Assembly: GCF_000421145.1 (NCBI RefSeq)
Contig: NZ_ATWH01000002.1
Span: 310,001 to 374,000 of the forward strand
DNA length: 64,000 nucleotides
Source: Glaciibacter superstes DSM 21135
GTDB taxonomy: Bacteria > Actinomycetota > Actinomycetes > Actinomycetales > Microbacteriaceae
Reading direction: 5' to 3'
The translations under genes were made by a program, and so were the position numbers. This document shows, one piece after another, positions 43,633 to 51,941 of the stretch; the stretch's first letter is position 1; the number at the start of each line of letters is the position of its first letter. Under the pieces are notes generated by a model that worked only from the letters and a program-made list of their open reading frames with translations, had not been told where the DNA came from and did no database searches.

Positions 43633-45393
43633 GTGTACATCCTGGTGACTCGAACCGGCAATCAGGGCGTTCTGGCCGCGCCTCTTAACTCGGCCGGGCA
43701 GCCGATTCGGCCGGCGCTCACTTTGTCTTACGACGAGTTCACCGAGTACGTGCGCACCACGGAGTTGGAATCCACACAAACGGATGCGCCCCGCTGGGTG
43801 TGGGACGACACCTCACGCTGGTATCCCGCCCTGCTCGCCTCCGGAATCCGTGTGCAGCGCTGCCACGACCTGCGGCTCAGCCACGCTATCCTCCGTTCCT
43901 CCGAGCTCACGGCGTCGAGCGGACTTGCCGGAGCGGTTCCCGGGCGATGGGATGCTGCGCCGCCGTTCGAGCCGCAGCAGCAGGCTCCGGGAATGACCCT
44001 GTTCGATCTCGACGGTGACTTCACGGCGGGGGAGCACGGCGACGACGACCCGGGACGAAGCGACCACCCCGTCGACGACGACACCCTCACCGAGTTGCTC
44101 CGGCAGCTCGATGCCGTCTCTTTCTGCGCGAACCCCGGCCGGTTGCGACTGCTCCTCGCGGCCGAATCTGCCGGCGCACTCATCGCCGCGGAGATGCAGT
44201 TCGCCGGGCTGCCCTGGAGCACCGACATCCACGATCGACTGCTCACGGCTGAACTCGGCCCTCGCGTCGCTCACGGACGGCGTCCGGAACGCCTGGAGTC
44301 ATTGGCCGGGAACATCCGAACGGCGCTGGACGATGCATCCGTCAACCCCGACTCGAACCAGGACCTCCTGAAGGCCCTGCGGAGGGCCGGTCTCTCCGTG
44401 ACGTCAACCAGGGCCTGGGAGCTGATGGAGCTCGAACATCCGGTCATTGCACCGCTCCTCGAGTACAAGAAGCTTGCTCGCCTGCTGAGTGCCAACGGCT
44501 GGTACTGGATGGACACCTGGATCGTCGACGGCCGCTTCCACCCTGAATACGTGCCAGGAGGCGTCGTCACCGGCAGGTGGGCCACCCGTGGCGGGGGAGC
44601 GTTGCAGCTTCCCAAACAGGTGCGCGGAGCCGTCATCGCCGACGACGGCTGGAAACTGGTTGTGGCGGACGCCGCCCAATTGGAACCTCGTATCCTCGCG
44701 GCACTGTCCACCGACACGGAGATGGCCGCGGCCGGCCGTGGCACAGACCTCTACGCCGGAATCGTTGCGAGCGGAGTCGTCGAGACCCGTGCGCACGCAA
44801 AGATCGCCATGCTCGGAGCAATGTACGGAGCGACGACGGGGGAGAGCGGCAGGCTCCTGCCACGGCTGGCGCGCGCGTACCCCCGCGCACTCGGTCTGAC
44901 GGAGGAAGCTGCGCGAGCAGGCGAACGCGGCGACATCGTGACGACGCGGCTCGGTCGCTCGTCACCACGGCCGGGGGAGAGCTGGCAAGCGGTGCAGGCC
45001 CAGGCGTATGACCCGGCGGCATCGGCGGTCGACGAACGCCGCGCACGCAGCCAGGCGCGCGACTGGGGACGCTTCACGCGCAACTTTGTCGTGCAGGGCA
45101 GCGCTGCTGAGTGGGCACTGTGCTGGATGGCCGAGATTCGCAAGACACTCCGCGCTTTGTCGGAGCCGAATACGGGTCGTGACACGGCAGCATCCGTCTT
45201 CGCCGACACGCCACATTTGGTTTTCTTCCTGCACGACGAGGTCATCGTGCACTCTCCGGCTGACCTGGCCGATCGGGTGTCCGCTATCGTGACGGATGCC
45301 GCCGCAACCGCCGGACGGCTGCTGTTCGGTGATTTCCCCGTCGACTTCCCACTCACGGTGGCGGTCGTCGACAGCTACGCAGAGGCCACGTAG
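43633..45393 (+). CDS. bifunctional 3'-5' exonuclease/DNA polymerase (PolA family)
   Basis: This is a 586-residue family A polymerase without the 5' nuclease domain. The N-terminal exonuclease-like part is degenerate. Polymerase motif A is VVADAAQLEPRILAALS, motif B AHAKIAMLGAMYGATTG and motif C FLHDEVIVHS. Motif A has AAQLEP in place of the usual YSQIEL, and motif B has LGAMYG in place of FGxxYG, as in the actinobacterial accessory group. Catalytic Asp residues of motifs A and C are kept. It starts with GTG and ends 4 bp before the convergent padR gene. Confidence 0.9.
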   Translation: MYILVTRTGNQGVLAAPLNSAGQPIRPALTLSYDEFTEYVRTTELESTQTDAPRWVWDDTSRWYPALLASGIRVQRCHDLRLSHAILRSSELTASSGLAGAVPGRWDAAPPFEPQQQAPGMTLFDLDGDFTAGEHGDDDPGRSDHPVDDDTLTELLRQLDAVSFCANPGRLRLLLAAESAGALIAAEMQFAGLPWSTDIHDRLLTAELGPRVAHGRRPERLESLAGNIRTALDDASVNPDSNQDLLKALRRAGLSVTSTRAWELMELEHPVIAPLLEYKKLARLLSANGWYWMDTWIVDGRFHPEYVPGGVVTGRWATRGGGALQLPKQVRGAVIADDGWKLVVADAAQLEPRILAALSTDTEMAAAGRGTDLYAGIVASGVVETRAHAKIAMLGAMYGATTGESGRLLPRLARAYPRALGLTEEAARAGERGDIVTTRLGRSSPRPGESWQAVQAQAYDPAASAVDERRARSQARDWGRFTRNFVVQGSAAEWALCWMAEIRKTLRALSEPNTGRDTAASVFADTPHLVFFLHDEVIVHSPADLADRVSAIVTDAAATAGRLLFGDFPVDFPLTVAVVDSYAEAT

Positions 45394-45397
45394 TCGG

Positions 45398-46015
45398 TCA
45401 GCCGGCTGCCGACATCGGTGCGCCAGACGCAGACGCAGTCGCCGGTCGGCGGCCGCGTCGTGGCCGCACGGCGCTGAGGTCGCGTCTGAACGAGTCGGAT
45501 GATCCGTCCTCCACGAGTCGACGTGCGTGTTCCAACCAGTCCAGCGCCGCAGTTGCCAGAGCCTGGTCTGCCCCGGCGGCCAGACGATCCTGGCCGGATG
45601 CGCCGAGGTTCCCACCCACACCCAGCCAGTGCTCGCGGTAGGCGGCAATCAGGCCGAGCGCGTCGCCATCGGGCAGCGAAGACGCAAGCAGCACACGATC
45701 GATGAGGTCATTCCATTCCTCACCGACAGCGCTCTCGGTGCTGGTCAGCCACTCTGAAGCCTCCGCGCGGCCGGCAGCTGTCAGGCGATACAACGGCAGC
45801 CCGTCGTCGGTGGAACCTGCCGACTCGATGGAGCCCTGGCGTGCCAGCCGTTCCAGGGTCCCGTAGACCTGCCCGACGTTGACGTTTCGTCTGCCTGCCG
45901 TGCGAGAGCTGAGTTCACCGTGCAACTGAAATCCGTATGCGGGTCCGATGGTCAGGATCGACAACAGGCCATTGCGAACCGTCCCGTTCCGCACGGTTCC
46001 ATTCCGTACCGCCAC
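45398..46015 (-). CDS. PadR-family transcriptional regulator
   Basis: This encodes 205 residues. The winged helix-turn-helix is GLLSILTIGPAYGFQLHGEL, NVGQVYGTLERLARQGSIES and GLPLYRLTAAGRAEASEWL. The C-terminal half is the helical dimerisation domain of the larger PadR class. It begins with VAVRNGTVRNGTVRNG, a repeated five-residue pattern that is degenerate at DNA level. The GTG at 46015 follows AGGAGG. A 15-bp palindrome 22 bp before the start suggests autoregulation. Confidence 0.9.
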   Translation of the reverse strand: MAVRNGTVRNGTVRNGLLSILTIGPAYGFQLHGELSSRTAGRRNVNVGQVYGTLERLARQGSIESAGSTDDGLPLYRLTAAGRAEASEWLTSTESAVGEEWNDLIDRVLLASSLPDGDALGLIAAYREHWLGVGGNLGASGQDRLAAGADQALATAALDWLEHARRLVEDGSSDSFRRDLSAVRPRRGRRPATASASGAPMSAAG

Positions 46016-46037
46016 GCTGCCTCCTGGATCTGAATAC

Positions 46038-46052
46038 CTATACCGAGTATAG
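46038..46052 (-). promoter_or_regulatory. candidate PadR operator
   Basis: CTATAC-CGA-GTATAG is a perfect palindrome with 6-bp arms that overlaps a TATACT promoter-like box on the padR strand. PadR proteins commonly bind AT-rich palindromes of this size near their own promoter. Confidence 0.6.
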
Positions 46053-46264
46053 AGAACAGAGAGAGGCGTGACCGGCCACGACACCAGCGACACGCCCCCG
46101 ACATTGGAATGACAGGCTTGTCATTATGGTGTGGACTGGGGCATAATTCAGCTAGTGGCCACGATGTATCACAACATCTGATCCGCACAACTTCACACGC
46201 ATACCGCACATCATCCGTTCAGAGGTCGTTGGGGAAGACGCACCTCAGAGGAACGGAGAAAACG

Positions 46265-46786
46265 ATGGCGGCAACACCAGCCCGTCAGGCACCAACTGCG
46301 CGAGGCGTGCTTTTTGTGCACTCTTCGCCCCGAGCGTTGTGCCCCCACGTCGAGTGGGCGGCCGGCACGGCTCTCGGTGAGGCGGTGAATTTTGAGTGGT
46401 CGGAGCAGCCAGTGCAGAAGGGCGCGCAACGCGCCGAGTTCTACTGGGAAGGCGAACGAGGCACCGGCGCGAAGCTCGCATCGGCGCTGCGTGGCTGGGA
46501 ACACCTGCGTTTCGAAGTGACGGAGGATGCAGGGCTCGGAACGGATGGCGGTCGCTGGCTGCACACCCCAGACCTCGGTATCTTCTACGCCCAGACCGAC
46601 ACCGCAGGCAACATCGTGATTCCTGAGGACCGTGTGCGCTATGCGATCGAAGTCGCCGGTGCCAACACGATCGAGCTGCATCGCGAATTGCGGCTCGCCC
46701 TCGGCCAGGCCTGGGACGACGAGCTCGAACCGTTCCGCCACGCCAGCGATATGAACTCGGTCGTCTGGCTTCACCAGGTCGGCTGA
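46265..46786 (+). CDS. DUF3145 family protein
   Basis: This is a 173-residue soluble protein typical of Actinobacteria. RGVLFVHSSPRALCPHVEWA, FYWEGERGTGAKLASALRGW and LHRELRLALGQAWDDELEPF are family segments. The function is unknown. An ACGGAGA motif precedes the ATG at 6 nt, with a long 5' region of about 170 bp from padR. Its place next to the fab block is common in Micrococcales. A bidirectional terminator separates it from fabF. Confidence 0.9.
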   Translation: MAATPARQAPTARGVLFVHSSPRALCPHVEWAAGTALGEAVNFEWSEQPVQKGAQRAEFYWEGERGTGAKLASALRGWEHLRFEVTEDAGLGTDGGRWLHTPDLGIFYAQTDTAGNIVIPEDRVRYAIEVAGANTIELHRELRLALGQAWDDELEPFRHASDMNSVVWLHQVG

Positions 46787-46926
46787 CGGCACAGGTTGGC
46801 TGACGGCACAGATCGACAGCGCAACCCCACAATCGTGCGAGTCAGGCAACGTGGCGCAATAAGCGCGGGTCGGTGAGTTTCCCGAACAGCGTGTACGCGA
46901 AACACCTGGATCGCATTCAAGAGAAC

Positions 46927-46959
46927 AGACCCCGACCGGTGGCTTCCCGGTCGGGGTCT
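46927..46959. terminator. bidirectional terminator between DUF3145 and fabF
   Basis: AGACCCCGACCGG and CCGGTCGGGGTCT form a perfect 13-bp stem with a 7-nt loop. It lies between convergent genes, 140 bp after the DUF3145 stop and 35 bp after the fabF stop, and a short T-run follows on the plus strand. Confidence 0.85.
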
Positions 46960-46994
46960 TTCCCGTTCAGACGTGAGGCTGTTGGTCGAACCCG

Positions 46995-48230
46995 CTACAC
47001 GCTCCGGAAGGCGACGACAGCATTGTGTCCGCCGAAACCGAATGAGTTGCTGATGGCGAGAAGGTCGCCGTCCGGCAGAGCCCGCGGCTTGGTCACGACG
47101 TCGAGTGGGATCTGCGGATCTTGCTCGGTCAGGTTGATGGTCGGCGGCGCCACTCGCTCGGAGAGTGACATCACAGTGAAGAGAGCTTCGATGGCACCAG
47201 CGCCACCGAGCAGGTGCCCGGTCGACCCCTTGGTGGCCGAGACGGGGATGCCGTCGAGGAGACCGCCGAACACGCGCCGGAGTGCGTTGTACTCTGCGAT
47301 GTCCCCGACCGGGGTGCTGGTGGCGTGCGCATTGATGTGAGCGACGTCGCCCAGCTCTGCTCCCGCATTCTGCACTGCAGCGATCATCGCACGTGCGGCA
47401 GCAGTACCTTCTGGGTCAGGCGCCGTGATGTGGTAGGCGTCGCTGGTCACCGAACCACCGAGAAGCTCGGCGTAGATTCGCGCGCCGCGTGCCTTGGCAT
47501 GCTCTTCCGTTTCGACGACGAGCGCCGCAGCACCTTCGCCGAGCACAAAGCCGTCTCGAGTGACGTCGTATGGCCTTGAGGCGGTGGCCGGGTCGTCATT
47601 TCGCTTGGAGAGCGCCTGCATGGCGGCAAACGATGCGATCGGCAGCGGGTGGATCGCGGCCTCAGAACCACCGGCGATGATGACATCGGCGAGACCCTGC
47701 TGCAGATGGTCGTATGCGTTCGCCAGCGACTCCGTGCTCGAGGCACACGCCGAGACGACGGTACGGATGCCTGCACGGGCGTGCAGGTCCATTCCGATCG
47801 CCGCTCCAGGGCCGTTCGGCATCAGCATGGGAACCGTCATCGGCAGTACCCGGCGTGGGCCGCGTTCGCGCAGGGTGTCCCAGGCGTCGAGGAGCGTCCA
47901 CACCCCGCCGATACCGGTTGCCCAGTCGACGGCGAGCCGGCCGGGTTCGACCTCGGGGGAGCCGGCGTCTGCCCAGGCTTCACGGCCTGCGATCAAAGCG
48001 AACTGGCTTGAAGGGTCGAGGCGCTTCTGTTCGTGGCGCTCGAGCACGCTGTTCGAGGGCACTTTGGCCTGTGCGGCGAAGGTCACCGGTATCTGGGTCC
48101 GTGCGACCCACTCCTGTTCAAGGGTGCTGGCTCCGGATTCGCCTGCCAGCAGTGCAGACCAGCTGTCGGCGGCCGTGCCGCCGAGGGGCGACGTGGCGCC
48201 GAGGCCGGTGATAACGATCTTCTTGGTCAT
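46995..48230 (-). CDS. fabF: beta-ketoacyl-ACP synthase II
   Basis: This is a 411-residue condensing enzyme that elongates acyl-ACP with malonyl-ACP. The nucleophile Cys162 lies in VVSACASSTESL. The catalytic His residues are in INAHATSTPVGD and GSTGHLLGGAG. The ATG at 48230 follows GGAGAG at 8 nt. It is the last gene of the fab operon. Confidence 0.96.
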   Translation of the reverse strand: MTKKIVITGLGATSPLGGTAADSWSALLAGESGASTLEQEWVARTQIPVTFAAQAKVPSNSVLERHEQKRLDPSSQFALIAGREAWADAGSPEVEPGRLAVDWATGIGGVWTLLDAWDTLRERGPRRVLPMTVPMLMPNGPGAAIGMDLHARAGIRTVVSACASSTESLANAYDHLQQGLADVIIAGGSEAAIHPLPIASFAAMQALSKRNDDPATASRPYDVTRDGFVLGEGAAALVVETEEHAKARGARIYAELLGGSVTSDAYHITAPDPEGTAAARAMIAAVQNAGAELGDVAHINAHATSTPVGDIAEYNALRRVFGGLLDGIPVSATKGSTGHLLGGAGAIEALFTVMSLSERVAPPTINLTEQDPQIPLDVVTKPRALPDGDLLAISNSFGFGGHNAVVAFRSV

Positions 48231-48325
48231 AACGTCAACTCTCCGTGGAACGGTAGAACGGTTGGCTGCCAGCACGAGGCGGACCGGTCGACGGGAGTCG
48301 GCCGGCCTGCCCTGTGCGAGAGGTG

Positions 48326-48574
48326 CTAGTCCTGCGCCTTGACGATGAACTCGACAGCGTCTCCGACAGTCTTGAGGTTCTTCACCTCTTCGTCAGGAAT
48401 CTTCACGTCGAACTTCTCCTCCGCGTTGACGACAATGGTCATCATCGAGATGGAGTCGATGTCCAGGTCGTCGGTGAACGACTTGTCCAGCTCAACCGTG
48501 TCGGTTGCAATGCCGGTCTCGTCGTTGATGAGTTCGGCCAGGCCGGCAAGAACTTCTTCGGTGGACAATGCCAT
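48326..48574 (-). CDS. acpP: acyl carrier protein
   Basis: This is an 82-residue four-helix carrier. Ser41 in DLDIDSISMMT is the phosphopantetheine site. Length and acidic composition match bacterial ACP. Fatty-acid intermediates are carried on it between FabH and FabF, whose genes flank it. AAGGAGAT precedes the ATG. Confidence 0.97.
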   Translation of the reverse strand: MALSTEEVLAGLAELINDETGIATDTVELDKSFTDDLDIDSISMMTIVVNAEEKFDVKIPDEEVKNLKTVGDAVEFIVKAQD

Positions 48575-48635
48575 TGTTATATCTCCTTGGGGTGTCGCGT
48601 TTGACCGAGACTCAGTTTAGGGGGAGTGCGCCCGA

Positions 48636-49640
48636 CTAAGGCAGCACCACGACCTGCGCGCCGAACACCAGACCGGCTCCGAAGCCGATCTGGAGTGCGA
48701 GGCCGCCGCTGAGTTCGGGGTTCTCTTCGAGAAGTCGGTGGGTGGCAAGCGGGATGGATGCGGCCGACGTGTTGCCGGTGGTCGCGATGTCACGCGCAAT
48801 CACAACGGATTCCGGCAGCTTCAGTTGCTTGGCGAACTCGTCGATGATGCGCATGTTCGCCTGGTGGGGGATGAAGGCCGAGAGCTGATCGCTGGTGATG
48901 CCGGCCGCGTCGAGTGCCCGCTTGGCGACCTTGGCCATGTCCCACACCGCCCAGCGGAAAACAGTCTGGCCCTCCTGGCGGAGGGTGGGCCAGGCGGCCT
49001 CACCCCTGCGGAACTCCTGCAGCGTGTGGTCCATGCCGACGGCATCCGCTTTCGAGCCGTCTGAGCCCCACACCGTGCTGGAGATCCCCGGGAACTCGCT
49101 CGGTCCGATCACCACCGCGCCGGCGCCGTCGCCGAGCAGGAACGAGATGGATCGGTCGGTCGGGTCGACGACATCAGAGAGCTTCTCGGCGCCGATCACG
49201 AGTGCGAAGTGGGCGACACCGGTGCGGATGAGCGCATCGGCCTGGGCGATCGCATAGGTGTACCCGGCACACGCGGCGTTCATGTCGTATGCCGCCGCGG
49301 GATTGGCGCCGACCCGTTCGGCGACGACGGCGGCCATTGAGGGCGTCTGCTGGGTATTGCTGATCGTGGCGATGATGACGGCATCGATCAACTCAGGGGC
49401 GATTCCGGAGCGTTGGATCGCTTCCCGGGCGGCGTCCGTTGCCAGGTCGACGGCCAACACGTCTTGGCTGGCCCTGGTGCGCGTGATGATGCCGGTGCGC
49501 TGTTGAATCCATTCGTCTGAGGAGTTGATCGGCCCGATCAGGTCGTCGTTCGGCACGATCTGGTCGCCCCTCGCGGCCCCGACCGAGAGGATACGGGTGT
49601 ACTGGGGGCCGTGTGACTGCTGCAGTGTTGGCTTCGTCAT
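48636..49640 (-). CDS. fabH: beta-ketoacyl-ACP synthase III
   Basis: This is a 334-residue enzyme that starts fatty-acid synthesis by joining an acyl-CoA primer to malonyl-ACP. Cys124 in MNAACAGYTYA, His in FIPHQANMRI and Asn in TTGNTSAASIP form the triad. WIQQRTGIITR is the CoA-contact segment. In this phylum the primer is usually branched-chain acyl-CoA. Confidence 0.96.
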   Translation of the reverse strand: MTKPTLQQSHGPQYTRILSVGAARGDQIVPNDDLIGPINSSDEWIQQRTGIITRTRASQDVLAVDLATDAAREAIQRSGIAPELIDAVIIATISNTQQTPSMAAVVAERVGANPAAAYDMNAACAGYTYAIAQADALIRTGVAHFALVIGAEKLSDVVDPTDRSISFLLGDGAGAVVIGPSEFPGISSTVWGSDGSKADAVGMDHTLQEFRRGEAAWPTLRQEGQTVFRWAVWDMAKVAKRALDAAGITSDQLSAFIPHQANMRIIDEFAKQLKLPESVVIARDIATTGNTSAASIPLATHRLLEENPELSGGLALQIGFGAGLVFGAQVVVLP

Positions 49641-49691
49641 TCGTCTCTCTCTGGGTATGTATGTCAGGCCGGTCGGTGCACGCGGTGCGGG

Positions 49692-50621
49692 TCAGGCGAT
49701 CGGTGCGGACGCGTCGATGAGTTCGATTGCTCTGGGGAGATCGTCCGGTGTCTTGATGGCGACGCTCGGCACTCCTTTGAGCGCACGCTTTGCGAGCCCG
49801 ACCAGTGCACCGGCGGGCGCAACCTCGATGATCCCGGTGACACCGGCACTCGCGAACGACTCCATGCAGCGATCCCAACGGACGGGGGAGTGCACCTGTC
49901 CGACCAGAAGGCTGACGAATTCCGCACCGCTGTGCACCCGGCTGCCGTCTCGGTTCGTCCAGATCCGGGTGGTGGGATCGCTGGTGGCCAGGCCGTCTGC
50001 GACGCCGGCGAGGTGCGCCGCTGCCGGCTGCATGTAACGCGTATGGAACGCTCCTGCGACCTGCAGCGGAATGACACGTGCCCGCGCCGGCGGGTTTTCG
50101 CCGAGTGCTGCCAACGCATCACGAGCGCCGGCTACCACGATCTGGCCGCCGCCGTTGAAGTTCGCCGGGGAGAGACCGAGCGAATCCAGTTGTGCCAGGA
50201 GTTCGGTCTCGTCCGCCCCGATGACGGCGCTCATGCCGGTTGGCTCGAGGGCGGCCGCAGCAGCCATCGCCGTTCCGCGTTCGCGCACGAACCGAACGGC
50301 ATCCGCGTTGCTCAGGATGCCGGCGCCGGCTGCGGCGGTCACTTCGCCGACCGAGTGCCCGGCTATTCCGGCGATGCGATCCTGTCGGCCGTCCGCCAGC
50401 AGCGCACCTAGTGTGAGCAGCCCGGCCGCGACGATCAACGGTTGAGCAATCGCTGTATCGCGAATGGTGTCCGCGTCGCTTACGGTTCCATGTGCGACCA
50501 GGTCGATGCCGACGGCGTCGGAGATCTCCTGTAACTCGCGGGCGTATTCCGGAATCTCGAGCCAGGGTTCGAGGAAGCCAGGGGTCTGGGAGCCCTGACC
50601 TGGGCAGACGACGACAATCAC
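49692..50621 (-). CDS. fabD: malonyl-CoA:ACP transacylase
   Basis: This is a 309-residue transferase. The N-terminal VVCPGQGSQTPGF and the nucleophile elbow GHSVGE with Ser90 are intact, as is the later AGAFHTRYM segment with the catalytic His. It starts with GTG at 50621. It lies 107 bp downstream of the regulator gene stop, so it may have its own promoter; a palindrome lies in that gap. Confidence 0.96.
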   Translation of the reverse strand: MIVVVCPGQGSQTPGFLEPWLEIPEYARELQEISDAVGIDLVAHGTVSDADTIRDTAIAQPLIVAAGLLTLGALLADGRQDRIAGIAGHSVGEVTAAAGAGILSNADAVRFVRERGTAMAAAAALEPTGMSAVIGADETELLAQLDSLGLSPANFNGGGQIVVAGARDALAALGENPPARARVIPLQVAGAFHTRYMQPAAAHLAGVADGLATSDPTTRIWTNRDGSRVHSGAEFVSLLVGQVHSPVRWDRCMESFASAGVTGIIEVAPAGALVGLAKRALKGVPSVAIKTPDDLPRAIELIDASAPIA

Positions 50622-50675
50622 GTGTTCTAGTTTCTCAATCTCACGCCCGAGGCGTGTGTCGAAGATGCACTAAGT

Positions 50676-50685
50676 ATTCGCGAAT
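50676..50685. promoter_or_regulatory. 10-bp palindrome before fabD
   Basis: ATTCGCGAAT lies 55 bp upstream of the fabD GTG. It could be the binding site of the adjacent FasR-type regulator, but I cannot match it to a known FasR consensus. Confidence 0.3.
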
Positions 50686-50728
50686 CCATTATCGCGTATC
50701 GACAGTTTGCAGTCGCGTCGGTGCAGCG

Positions 50729-51934
50729 TCAGCGACGACGAGTCGATCCGTCGTGATCGCTGATCGATCCGATGATCAATGCCGCCTGGAGAATGAGCGC
50801 CTCTCGCGAGCCTGTCGCGTCGTAGCCGATCACCTCGGAGACCCGCTTCAGGCGGTAGCGCACCGTGTTCGGGTGTACGAAGAGTTCCCTGGCCGTCGCT
50901 TCGAGTGATCGACCGTTGTCGAGGTAACACCAGAGCGTGGTGAGGAGCTCGGTAGAGTGCGCCTGCAACGGACGGTAGATCCGGTGGATGAGTGTTGCCC
51001 TGGCCAGCGGATCGCCGGCGAGAGCACGCTCTGGCAGGAGATCGTCTGCCGGAACGGGGCGCGGTGCATTGCGCCACGATCTGGCAACGGCGAAACCGGC
51101 CAGGGCGGCTTTGGCGCTCTTTGAGGCGTCGACGAGGTTCGGTACTTCGTGCCCCAGCACCAGGTGCCCGGGCCCGAAGCTCGGTTCCAGTTGCATGGCG
51201 ATCTCCATGAACGACAGGATGGGCGCCGTACCGATCGTCTCGTCGCCTTCTGCTGGGGTCGGATGCGCGCGCCCGATGACCAGAACCAGACGATTACCCT
51301 GCACGCCGATCAGCACGTCGGCGGTCATATGGCGTGCCGAGCGACGCAACTGGTCGACGTCGAGCATTTTCGGAGTGGTGCCGACGAGCACGCAGACCTC
51401 GCCGTGGCCGTGCCACCCCAGTGCGGCGATTCGGCTGGGGAGCTCATCGTCGTACTCGCCACTGAGAATGGAGTCGACGACGAGCGCCTCAAGCCTGGCG
51501 TCCCAGAGCCCGCGTGCCTCTGCCGCGCGGGCGTAGACATCCGCTGCGCCGAATGCGATCTCCCTCGAGTAGAGCAGGATCGCTTCCCGGAGTGACTCGC
51601 CGCCGTCTTTGACCCGTTCTTCGACCACTTCGACGGTGACCCTGATCAGCTGGAGGGTCTGTTGCAGGCTGATCGAGCGCAGCAGTTCACGTGGGGCGGC
51701 GCCGAAGACGTCGGCGGCGATCCACGGTGTCGATTTCGGGTCGTCGAACCAGGAGATGAACGAGGTGATACCCGCCTGGGCCACAAGGCCGACGGCAGAC
51801 CGCCTCCCCGGCGGCATGTCGCCATACCAGGACAGGGTGTCTTCGAGACGTTTCAGGGTCGCGGTCGACAACTCGCCTGAGATCGTGCGAAGCCAGGCGA
51901 GTGTCTGCTGTTTGGTCTTGGGCGCCGGTGCCAC
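50729..51934 (-). CDS. PucR/CdaR-type regulator, FasR-like
   Basis: This encodes 401 residues. The C-terminal helix-turn-helix of the PucR family is LLTTLWCYLDNGRSLEATAR and LFVHPNTVRYRLKRVSEVIG. The central part is a GGDEF-like CdaR domain. The protein lies between aceE and fabD, exactly the place of FasR, the activator of the fatty-acid synthase operon known from Streptomyces and Mycobacterium. I therefore infer that it regulates fabD-fabH-acpP-fabF. It starts 7 bp after the aceE stop. Confidence 0.88.
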   Translation of the reverse strand: MAPAPKTKQQTLAWLRTISGELSTATLKRLEDTLSWYGDMPPGRRSAVGLVAQAGITSFISWFDDPKSTPWIAADVFGAAPRELLRSISLQQTLQLIRVTVEVVEERVKDGGESLREAILLYSREIAFGAADVYARAAEARGLWDARLEALVVDSILSGEYDDELPSRIAALGWHGHGEVCVLVGTTPKMLDVDQLRRSARHMTADVLIGVQGNRLVLVIGRAHPTPAEGDETIGTAPILSFMEIAMQLEPSFGPGHLVLGHEVPNLVDASKSAKAALAGFAVARSWRNAPRPVPADDLLPERALAGDPLARATLIHRIYRPLQAHSTELLTTLWCYLDNGRSLEATARELFVHPNTVRYRLKRVSEVIGYDATGSREALILQAALIIGSISDHDGSTRRR

Positions 51935-51941
51935 GGGGAGG

